64,000 bases of DNA, taken from positions 124,001 through 188,000 of the forward strand of contig NZ_JYLI01000012.1 in NCBI RefSeq assembly GCF_001439785.1. Direction: 5' to 3'. Each line of letters starts with the position of its first letter. Within the stretch, counting starts at the first letter, position 1. Of this stretch, positions 1-6,217 are shown in pieces. The translations under genes and the position numbers were made by a program. Source of the stretch: Pseudomonas poae. GTDB lineage: Bacteria; Pseudomonadota; Gammaproteobacteria; Pseudomonadales; Pseudomonadaceae. The notes beneath the pieces are model-generated. The model saw only the letters and a program-made list of their open reading frames with translations. It was not told the origin of the DNA and searched no databases.

Positions 1-1
1 C

Positions 2-289
2 ACCAGCGGCGCCGCCCAACGTGCATTGGACTATTACTTGAAAGCGGATATGTCCACCTCCAGGGCAGACGACACCTTCTTTCATATCAAACCCGGCATC
101 AGCCACGAAGAAGCCCTGGTGCACGCTTCCGACCTGCTGCGCAGTGCAGCCGCCACGGCCTACGAATCGGCGAGCAGCCATCAGGGCAATCAACGTGACC
201 TGGCGTTTTCAGTGGTGTATCTGATCGACATGGCGAAAGCGATGGTGGAGCGATCGTTGCTGCAGCCAGAGGCTCAGGCAAACGCGTGA
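2..289 (+). CDS. DUF6124-like small protein, 5' end outside window
   Basis: The reading frame is open from base 2 (T-S-G-A-A-Q-R-A-L-D-Y-Y) to the stop at 289, so the true start lies upstream of the window; the TTG at 26 is only the first internal start-like codon. The pattern of an 'RALDYYL' helix, a short variable stretch with 'FHIKPGISHEEALVHASDLLRS', then a helix ending in 'YLIDMAKAMVERSL', resembles the Pseudomonas DUF6124/DUF3077 group of proteins of about 110-120 residues. Their function is unknown; no signal peptide or membrane segment is visible in the part seen. Family assignment is by recall of the pattern, not by search. Confidence 0.6.
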   Translation, partial: TSGAAQRALDYYLKADMSTSRADDTFFHIKPGISHEEALVHASDLLRSAAATAYESASSHQGNQRDLAFSVVYLIDMAKAMVERSLLQPEAQANA

Positions 290-332
290 AGAATGCGAAG
301 CAAAAATATTTCTATCCCTGGGATAAAAACAT

Positions 333-360
333 TTGACTTGCAAATGATAATGATTATTAT
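333..360 (+). promoter_or_regulatory. Fur box over the prrF promoter
   Basis: Bases 342-360 read aaatgataatgattattat, a close match to the Fur operator (repeats of GATAAT/ATTATC). A -35 element TTGACT lies at 333-338 and TATTAT at 355-360 can serve as -10 with a 16-bp spacer, so bound Fur-Fe would cover the promoter. Transcription would begin near 367, at the 5' end of the small RNA, giving iron repression of it. Confidence 0.85.
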
Positions 361-367
361 TGGGCCT

Positions 368-481
368 AGCTGATCGCGAGATCAGTCGATAGGCCAAGAG
401 ACCTTAGGTCGGACTCTTGGAATATCTCCTCATCAGGCTAATCACGGTTTTTGACCCGGCTCTTTGGCCGGGTCTTTTTTT
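368..481 (+). ncRNA. prrF: PrrF iron-responsive small RNA
   Basis: The sequence from about 368 contains the hallmarks of PrrF RNAs of Pseudomonas: the CGCGAGATCAG segment, two GGCCAAGAG/CTCTTGG arms, the single-stranded 'TCTCCTCATCAGGCTAATCACGG' core used for target pairing, and a strong terminator (stem GACCCGGC 453-460 with GCCGGGTC 467-474, then eight T). PrrF RNAs are made in iron starvation and with Hfq repress mRNAs of non-essential iron proteins such as sdh, sodB and acnA (known biology). The Fur box just upstream supports the call. Only one copy is in this window; the species group usually has two at separate loci. The exact 5' end is inferred from the promoter. Confidence 0.92.
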
Positions 482-750
482 GCCAGTTTCCCTGGCATGG
501 CTTCAGGCTAATGAAGACTGTGTATTGCTTGATGGCGCGCATGGTAGCAAAAGACCATTGCCCAATGAAAGCCGCCCAACCGCTCTGGACGGGATCTTTG
601 AGAAACAGCACCTGAGAATCACTCTCACCGTTTTCTAGCCATCGTCGGGTCAACGAAGACACCTCCCTCCCCTGCAACAATTTTGCATCAAGATTTTGCC
701 CGACCTCTGTGTAATATAGCCGCCACAACTCATATTCAGGCAACCAGACT

Positions 751-1902
751 ATGACCGTGGCCTTGACCTCCATCAAGATCAGCACCGACTTCGACAGCGG
801 CAACATCCAGGTCCTGGATGCCAGCGATGCCTATCAGTTGTTGCTGGCAATTAAACCCGATACCCGCAGCCATCACTTCCAGTGGTTCCACTTCAAGGCA
901 GAAGGTATGCACGTGGGCCACACCCACACCTTCCGCCTGAGCAATGCGAGCTACTCCTCGTATAAAAATGCCTGGAGCGGCTACAACGCCGTGGCGTCGT
1001 ATGACCACGTCAACTGGTTCCGCGTGCCCACGCGCTTCGATGGCGAGACGCTGCACATCAGCCTTCAAACCCGCGAGAAACATGCCTGGTTTGCCTACTT
1101 CGAACCCTACAGCCGCGAGCGTCACGATTGGTTGATCGAGCAGGCCCTGAAACACGCCGGCACCCAACTGCTGGCCACCGGTAAAAGTGTCGAAGGCCGT
1201 GATATCCAGTTGTTGCGCCGCGGTAAAGGCGGCGAAGGTCGGCTCAAGGTGTGGATCATTGCGCAGCAGCACCCGGGCGAGCACATGGCGCAATGGTTCA
1301 TGGAAGGGGTGATCGAACGCCTGCAACGCGATGGTGATGCCGAGCTGAAAAAGCTGCTGGCCGTCGCCGACCTGTACCTGGTGCCCAACATGAATCCTGA
1401 CGGCGCGTTCCATGGCCACCTGCGCACCAACGCCATGGGCCAGGACCTCAACCGCGCCTGGCAAAGCGCCAGCCAGGAGATGAGCCCCGAAGTGCTGTTC
1501 GTGCAGCAGCAGATGGAAAAGTACGGCGTGGACCTGTTCCTCGATATCCACGGCGATGAGGAAATCCCCTACGTGTTCACCGCCGGCTGCGAAGGCAACC
1601 CCGGCTACACGCCGCGCATCGAAGCGCTGGAGAAGCACTTTCGCAGCCACCTCAGCGCCTTGACCCGCGACTTCCAGACCACCCACGGCTACACCCGCGA
1701 CCTGCCCGGCGAGGCCAACATGACACTGGCCTGCAACGCGGTTGGCCAGAAGTACGATTGCCTGTCGCTGACCCTGGAAATGCCTTTCAAGGACAACGAC
1801 GATGCGCCCAACCCCAAAACCGGCTGGTCAGGGGATCGCTCCAGGCAACTGGGTCAGGATGTGTTGAGTACCGTGGCGGATATCGTCACGAGCCTGCGCT
1901 GA
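751..1902 (+). CDS. M14 family zinc carboxypeptidase (cytosolic carboxypeptidase-like)
   Basis: A 383-residue protein with an N-terminal beta-rich domain (about 1-120) followed by an M14 peptidase domain. The zinc motif HPGE (H174, E177), a later zinc histidine in DIHGDEE (H267), the substrate-binding 'NMNPDGAFHGHLRTN...DLNR' stretch and the catalytic glutamate in 'LTLEMPF' are all visible, so it should be an active metallopeptidase removing C-terminal residues. No signal peptide is seen, consistent with the cytosolic CCP-like branch found in many proteobacteria. Its physiological substrate is unknown. It stands alone; bases 482-750 upstream hold no gene that I can support. Confidence 0.85.
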   Translation: MTVALTSIKISTDFDSGNIQVLDASDAYQLLLAIKPDTRSHHFQWFHFKAEGMHVGHTHTFRLSNASYSSYKNAWSGYNAVASYDHVNWFRVPTRFDGETLHISLQTREKHAWFAYFEPYSRERHDWLIEQALKHAGTQLLATGKSVEGRDIQLLRRGKGGEGRLKVWIIAQQHPGEHMAQWFMEGVIERLQRDGDAELKKLLAVADLYLVPNMNPDGAFHGHLRTNAMGQDLNRAWQSASQEMSPEVLFVQQQMEKYGVDLFLDIHGDEEIPYVFTAGCEGNPGYTPRIEALEKHFRSHLSALTRDFQTTHGYTRDLPGEANMTLACNAVGQKYDCLSLTLEMPFKDNDDAPNPKTGWSGDRSRQLGQDVLSTVADIVTSLR

Positions 1903-1945
1903 TCCATTTACATTGTGCACCTGAAATTTCAGGCATCCACACTCC

Positions 1946-2080
1946 TGTGGCGAGCAGGCTTGTCCTGCGTTGGGCTGCGCAGCAGCCCCAAAACCAGGCG
2001 CTGAGTCGTATCATGTACACCGCGTTTTGCTGGATTGGGGGCGCTTCGCACCCCAACGCGGGGCAAGCCCGCTCGCCACA
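1946..2080. repeat. REPIN-like repeat, copy 1 (135 bp)
   Basis: The ends are imperfect inverted repeats: TGTGGCGAGC(A/G)GGCTTG...GCGTTGGG at the left and CCCAACGCGGGGCAAGCCCGCTCGCCACA-type at the right, with a non-palindromic centre. Near-identical copies lie at 14202-14336 and 18878-19012. A 45-bp tail (GAGGCTCCAGTTTGCTGCG...) follows on the right. This fits the GTGGCGAGC class of REP sequences paired as REPINs in fluorescent pseudomonads. Short open frames across it are spurious. Confidence 0.85.
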
Positions 2081-2131
2081 GAGGCTCCAGTTTGCTGCGC
2101 GACAGCGCTAGGAGCCTCCCGCAGTTAGCGC

Positions 2132-2680
2132 TCAATCTGCTCCAGCATCCCGCCCAGTCATACTCTGCAACACCCCATCGCGCCGAATCCACCCGTGAAA
2201 CAGCGCCGCCGCCAGGTGCGCCAACACGGTAAAAAACAGCACATACGCCAAAAACCCATGGGCCCTGCGCAACAGCGCAAACAACGGCGCATTCGCCGCC
2301 ACCAAGGCCGGCAACTGCACCGAACTGCTTAGCATTACCGGGTCCCCGGCCGCTGAAATCATCGCCCAGCCAAGCAAGGGCAGCACCAGCATCAACCCGT
2401 ACAGCACCAGATGAGACGCCTTGGCCGCCAACACCTGCCATAACGGCAAATCAGCCGGCAACGGCGGCTGACGCGTAGAAAAGCGCACCACCAACCGCAC
2501 AATCACCAACGCCAGAATCGCGATACCCAGGGGCTTGTGCAGATGCAGCAACCACTCATGCCGCTCCGATACTGATGCAGCAAGCCCCGCACCAATAAAC
2601 AGCATGGCAATGATCATCAACGCCATCACCCAATGCAGCAGGCGCGCCAGCGGAGCAAAAAAACGCGGTTGAGCACTCAT
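2132..2680 (-). CDS. Cytochrome b561 family protein
   Basis: A 182-residue inner-membrane protein with four predicted hydrophobic helices (about 12-34, 48-66, 88-110 and 142-164). Histidines in 'LLHWVMALMI', 'LHLHKPLG', 'SHLVLYGLM' and 'RRAHGFLAYV' are placed as expected for di-haem b561 proteins of the YodB/YceJ group, which pass electrons between quinol and a periplasmic partner. Its ATG overlaps the stop of the upstream catalase-related gene by ATGA, so the two are translationally coupled; b561 probably supplies electrons to, or works beside, that peroxidase. Expression should follow the ECF-type promoter upstream of the pair. Confidence 0.88.
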   Translation of the reverse strand: MSAQPRFFAPLARLLHWVMALMIIAMLFIGAGLAASVSERHEWLLHLHKPLGIAILALVIVRLVVRFSTRQPPLPADLPLWQVLAAKASHLVLYGLMLVLPLLGWAMISAAGDPVMLSSSVQLPALVAANAPLFALLRRAHGFLAYVLFFTVLAHLAAALFHGWIRRDGVLQSMTGRDAGAD

Positions 2681-3759
2681 GGTTTCGACTCCTGCGGGGC
2701 ACTGTGCAGCGGGCTGACTTCACCGGCGCGGCGCAAATACGAACTGGCATAAGCCGCCGAACGCGCGGCCAGCAATGGGTCACTGGAGGCTTCGATACCG
2801 CTCGGCAAGATCAGCGGATCAAAGTTGATATCACGGCAATCGCCATCCGCCTGCGGCTGGCTGCTTTGCAGCACCAGCGTGCCAGCGTTCAACACCTTGT
2901 GTTCACCGCTCCAGGCCTTGCTGGCATCGTCCACGGGGTCGCCGGGGTTGGCCAGGGTCATGTTCAGTTGCCAACGCAGCGGCCCGGCCGTCAGGCGCTG
3001 CACCAGGTCCGTTTGCAGAAAGTCGCTGTCCGACGGCGCAACATCACCTGCGCCATCCTGGCTCTGCGGCACCACGCCCCAGCGTACGGCCTGACGCTTG
3101 CCCTCGGCATTTATCAGGTAGAACGCGTTGATGCCGTTATAGGATTGCGTGGCGTAGCTGGCCGAAGGCTTCGCTGTCTTGACCCACGCCAGAAACGCCG
3201 CCGTTTCCGGGTGCGCGGCAAAAAACGCCGGCATGTTCGCCGGGTTCGGCTTGCCGGTGGCCGGGTCGGGCGCGCCGGCCTTGAGCATCTGGTAGAACGC
3301 CTCGGGCGTGCCCACCGGAAACACCGGCATGCTGTTCATGCCCGTGCGCCATTGCTGGCCGTTGGCCTGGCTGAACTGCACGGCAAAACTGCGGATCGGC
3401 ACACTGCTGTCCGGCGCGTAAGGGTTGCCGCTGGGCAAGGCGAACCGGCCGATTACCGGCGTCCTGGCCTCGCTGAACACCTGCGCACTGGAGTACGCGC
3501 GCGCCTCGGCGCTGCTCTCGAAATAACCGGCTACACACACGCCCTTGGCATGGTTACGCCGAAAGCCTGGATGCACGCCGTTATTGGTTTCCAGTGCATT
3601 GACCAAGGTCTTGGGGCGCAGGCGTTGTGGGTCGAGTGTGCCGTTGACGTAGGCGAACGCCCCGGCTACAACCGCAACCACAGCGCCGATACCGGCGAGC
3701 CGTGCGATCAGGCTCGCCGTGCTCAACGGAGGACGCGGCGGTGATGAGTGATCTACCAT
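2677..3759 (-). CDS. Catalase-related peroxidase (SrpA type)
   Basis: 360 residues with an N-terminal membrane anchor or uncleaved signal (about 17-40) and a catalase-fold domain. The segment 'GVHPGFRRNHAKGVCVAGYF' carries the distal haem histidine (RNHAKG), and 'FALPSGNPYAPDSSVPIRSFAVQF' matches the small catalase-related peroxidases, which lack most of the C-terminal region of full catalases. It probably reduces peroxides in the periplasm with a single haem. A GGAG lies 6 nt before the ATG at 3759. Operon with the cytochrome b561 gene downstream; divergent from an ECF sigma/anti-sigma pair, a combination seen in several proteobacteria as an oxidative-stress module. Confidence 0.88.
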   Translation of the reverse strand: MVDHSSPPRPPLSTASLIARLAGIGAVVAVVAGAFAYVNGTLDPQRLRPKTLVNALETNNGVHPGFRRNHAKGVCVAGYFESSAEARAYSSAQVFSEARTPVIGRFALPSGNPYAPDSSVPIRSFAVQFSQANGQQWRTGMNSMPVFPVGTPEAFYQMLKAGAPDPATGKPNPANMPAFFAAHPETAAFLAWVKTAKPSASYATQSYNGINAFYLINAEGKRQAVRWGVVPQSQDGAGDVAPSDSDFLQTDLVQRLTAGPLRWQLNMTLANPGDPVDDASKAWSGEHKVLNAGTLVLQSSQPQADGDCRDINFDPLILPSGIEASSDPLLAARSAAYASSYLRRAGEVSPLHSAPQESKP

Positions 3760-3813
3760 GAAGGAACTCCAGGGCCAATGGCCTTAGGGATGAAACATAA
3801 GGTCGGAGCATTG

Positions 3814-3839
3814 AGACGAATGCCGATCCGCCCTATTCC
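3814..3839 (-). promoter_or_regulatory. ECF-type promoter for the peroxidase operon
   Basis: On the minus strand the region reads GGAATA (3834-3839), 15 bases, then CGTCT (3814-3818), which has the layout of ECF sigma promoters. It is the same motif with the same spacing as on the plus strand at 3870-3895. It would start the transcript near 3806, about 45 nt before the peroxidase ATG. Confidence 0.75.
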
Positions 3840-3869
3840 CCGGCGCCGGATTTATTTTTTCAGTGCGGA

Positions 3870-3895
3870 GGAATAACCTTCAACGCCGGACGTCT
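3870..3895 (+). promoter_or_regulatory. ECF-type promoter for the sigma/anti-sigma operon
   Basis: GGAATA (3870-3875), 15 bases, CGTCT (3891-3895). Identity with the minus-strand element at 3814-3839 in both boxes and spacer length argues that the ECF sigma factor encoded here drives its own operon and the peroxidase operon. The expected start near 3902 leaves a short leader before ATG 3930 and almost none before the GTG at 3912. Confidence 0.75.
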
Positions 3896-3929
3896 CTCAA
3901 GTCCAAGCGTAGTGGACAACCCGACGCCC

Positions 3930-4436
3930 ATGCATGCCCTCGACGAACCGTTACGTGAACTCATCCCCAGGCTACGGCGCTTCGCCGTGTCCCTGACCCG
4001 TAACGCCAGCAGCGCCGACGACCTGGTGCAGTCGACGCTGGAGCGGGCGATCATCAGTTGGGCCGACAAACGCGTCGAGGGAGACCTGCGAGCCTGGCTG
4101 TTTTCGATTCTCTATCGCCAGTTTCTCGATGCCCACCGCCGCAGCCGACGCTACGCGCGCATGCTCGAATTCTTCACCGGACGCGACGATGCGCAGCCGT
4201 CGGTGGAGCGCACGGTGATGGCCCAATCCACCCTGCAAGCCTTTGACAAACTTGGCACCGAGCAGCGCGCCCTGCTGTTGTGGGTGTCGGTCGAAGGCCT
4301 GAGCTACAAGGAAGTCGCCGACATACTCGAGGTGCCCCTTGGCACCGTGATGTCACGCCTGTCTCGCGCGCGCCAGGCCCTGCGCCAACTCAGCGATGGC
4401 GAAATTGCCAGCCCTTCCCTGCGGATACTCAAATGA
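3930..4436 (+). CDS. ECF RNA polymerase sigma factor
   Basis: 168 residues from ATG 3930 (an in-frame GTG at 3912 would add six). Region 2 is seen in 'LIPRLRRFAVSLTRNASSADDLVQSTLERA' with 'DLRAWLFSILYRQFLDAHRR', and region 4 in 'LLLWVSVEGLSYKEVADILEVPLGTVMSRLSRAR', a helix-turn-helix that reads the -35 box. Regions 1 and 3 are absent as in all ECF factors. The stop overlaps the ATG of the next gene (ATGA), coupling it to its anti-sigma factor. The mirrored promoters upstream suggest autoregulation plus control of the peroxidase/b561 operon. The inducing signal is not evident, peroxide or singlet oxygen being plausible. Confidence 0.92.
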   Translation: MHALDEPLRELIPRLRRFAVSLTRNASSADDLVQSTLERAIISWADKRVEGDLRAWLFSILYRQFLDAHRRSRRYARMLEFFTGRDDAQPSVERTVMAQSTLQAFDKLGTEQRALLLWVSVEGLSYKEVADILEVPLGTVMSRLSRARQALRQLSDGEIASPSLRILK

Positions 4437-5170
4437 TCAGCCTGCCCCCCAGCGAACGCGATTTACATGCCTACGTCGACCATCAACTGCTGGAAAGTGA
4501 TCGCCGCGCGATGGAAACCTGGCTGGCCGGCCACCCCGAGGTGGCGGCCCAGGTGCACGCCTGGCAACAGGATGCGCAGTTGCTGCGCGCTTCGTTGAGC
4601 GGCGCCCTGCAGACACCTGCCAACCCGCAACTGGACCCGGCGCTGATTCGCCAGCGCATCCGGCACCGGTCGCGTCGGCACTTGGCCACAGCCGCCGTGC
4701 TGCTGATCGCCGTGAGCATCGGCGGGCTGGGCGGCTGGCACGCCCGCGAAGCCACTCATCCGCCGACGCTGCCAATGACCGATGCGATGCAGGCCTACCG
4801 CCTGTTTGCGCAGGACGGCATCATGCCCGCCGACTACAAAACCCAGGACAGCGGCACGATGCAAGCCTGGCTCGACCGCTACTTCAACCAGGCCCATCGC
4901 CTGCCCGACCTGAGCCAGGCGGGTTTCAGGCCGGTCAGCGGGCGCCTGCTCACTACCGAGCAAGGCGCGGCCGCCATGGTGCTGTACGAAGACCGGCAAG
5001 GCCAACGCATCAGCTTTTACATTCGTCCTCCCGGCCCGGGAAACGGTTTCCTGCCCCGTGGCAGTCGCAGCGCCGATGGCCTGCAGGCCGAGTACTGGTC
5101 CGGGGGGGGCTACAATTATGCGATGGTCAGCCCGGTGGGCCAGCCCGGCACGCCGCTGCTGAAGTTCTAG
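4433..5170 (+). CDS. Membrane anti-sigma factor
   Basis: 245 residues. The N-terminal part 'ERDLHAYVDHQLLESDRRAMETWLAGHPEVAAQVHAW' is a typical anti-sigma domain (zinc-finger-like fold, here without the full HxxxCxxC set), followed by a single membrane helix at about 84-100 (ATAAVLLIAVSIGGLGGW) and a periplasmic domain of about 145 residues. It should hold the ECF sigma factor at the membrane until a periplasmic signal releases it. Translationally coupled to the sigma gene by ATGA. Its stop overlaps tail-to-tail the stop of the convergent pilus tip gene. Confidence 0.85.
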   Translation: MISLPPSERDLHAYVDHQLLESDRRAMETWLAGHPEVAAQVHAWQQDAQLLRASLSGALQTPANPQLDPALIRQRIRHRSRRHLATAAVLLIAVSIGGLGGWHAREATHPPTLPMTDAMQAYRLFAQDGIMPADYKTQDSGTMQAWLDRYFNQAHRLPDLSQAGFRPVSGRLLTTEQGAAAMVLYEDRQGQRISFYIRPPGPGNGFLPRGSRSADGLQAEYWSGGGYNYAMVSPVGQPGTPLLKF

Positions 5171-6147
5171 AAGCCAACGTCGAGCACCACGTTGTCCACA
5201 TAGACGCCGGCCGGCGGCGTGGTTTGATCGGTGTAAATCCTGGCGTTGTAGTTGTATACCTGACTGCCAATGCCCAGCCCATTGCCGGGGTTGACCTCGG
5301 CCGTCGAACTGGCCCGCCGCGCCGCGCCGACACTGCCCCAGCGCGTGGTGCCAGCACTTTTGAAAATATCGTAGGCCAGGTAATTGGTACCGGAAACCAT
5401 CCGCCGCCGCCCGCCGACGCTCACCGCGTTCTGCCCGTCGCTGAGCCCGACGGTATAGGCGCTGCCCTTGGTGCAAGCAATGTTGATGGTCTGCCCGGTC
5501 ACGGCGGTGAATCCGCTGACCACCGGCGCGCTGCCAAAGAGGATAGGCGGCGCGGTGATCTGGCAGTCGTTGGTCACCGTCATGCTGACGGTCAGGGTGG
5601 CGCTGCCGTTACCGATGTCGCGGCCCAGGCAGATACCGCCAAAGCCCACCCCCGAGCAATAATTCCAGTTCCAGGCGATGTTCAGTGTCTCGCTGTACAA
5701 GCCGGCGGCGACGTTGCTGCCGGTGATGCTGCCCAGGTACAGCGGCACGGTTTTCGTGCCTGGCCCTGCGATCAGCCCGATAAGCTGGGCAATGCCACCC
5801 GTGCCGCCAAAATCGAACTGGGTGTTGCGCGCAATCGGAAAGCTCGCGGTGTTGGTGCCATAGATCGTGTAGCCGATCACATCACCGGTCGGCCCGACCA
5901 TGCCGCTGCTGGCCGAGGTGATGGTGGCGTAGAAATGGTCCGACGGTACCAATAGCGAAATCAGCGCCGAGGTGCAACTCAACCCGGCGCTGGTGGTGGA
6001 GCTGGCCTGCGCAGCCGTGCGTACCGTCATCGAACTGATCGAGCCGAAACTGGCCGGCACACTGGCCGCCACCGAACACGCCGCCATGGCCTGGCCCGAG
6101 CACAGCAGCCCCAGACCCAACAGCCATCCCTTGCCCCTCACTCGCAT
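5167..6147 (-). CDS. Spore coat U domain protein, Csu pilus tip adhesin (CsuE-like)
   Basis: 326 residues from ATG 6147 (AGGA and GGAG lie just upstream; longer starts at 6156 and 6186 are less likely). A signal peptide (MRVRGKGWLLGLGLLCSGQAMA) is followed by two spore-coat-U domains, about 24-170 and 175-326, the second ending in the donor-strand-like 'YTDQTTPPAGVYVDNVVLDVGF'. Two-domain SCPU proteins encoded last in such operons are the tip subunit of archaic Csu pili and mediate attachment to hydrophobic surfaces in Acinetobacter. It is the last gene of the seven-gene operon and is preceded by a short REP palindrome. Confidence 0.85.
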   Translation of the reverse strand: MRVRGKGWLLGLGLLCSGQAMAACSVAASVPASFGSISSMTVRTAAQASSTTSAGLSCTSALISLLVPSDHFYATITSASSGMVGPTGDVIGYTIYGTNTASFPIARNTQFDFGGTGGIAQLIGLIAGPGTKTVPLYLGSITGSNVAAGLYSETLNIAWNWNYCSGVGFGGICLGRDIGNGSATLTVSMTVTNDCQITAPPILFGSAPVVSGFTAVTGQTINIACTKGSAYTVGLSDGQNAVSVGGRRRMVSGTNYLAYDIFKSAGTTRWGSVGAARRASSTAEVNPGNGLGIGSQVYNYNARIYTDQTTPPAGVYVDNVVLDVGF

Positions 6148-6165
6148 ACTCTCCATTCCTGTCCC

Positions 6166-6187
6166 TGTGGCGAGCGGGCTCGCCACA
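6166..6187. repeat. Short REP palindrome inside the pilus operon
   Basis: TGTGGCGAGC-GG-GCTCGCCACA, a perfect 10-bp inverted repeat with a 2-base centre, sits between the usher stop (6218) and the tip adhesin start (6147). It shares its arm with the long REPIN-like repeats of this window. In mRNA it would form a stable hairpin 18 nt before the adhesin start. Confidence 0.85.
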
Positions 6188-6217
6188 ACAGCTCTTTCAA
6201 CAAAGAAAATGGCGCGT

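Noticed and set aside
417-638. 73-codon frame across the PrrF region
   Set aside because: It overlaps the sRNA and terminator and has no ribosome site; the RNA explains the conservation.
736-1686. Long antisense open frame (316 codons) over the M14 peptidase gene
   Set aside because: Composition is that of a GC-rich shadow frame, with no ribosome site or domain, whereas the plus-strand gene has full catalytic motifs.
2035-2232. Small frames over REPIN-type repeats (also near 14155-14508 and 18717-19330)
   Set aside because: Translations of repeat sequence recur at each repeat copy; typical spurious calls.
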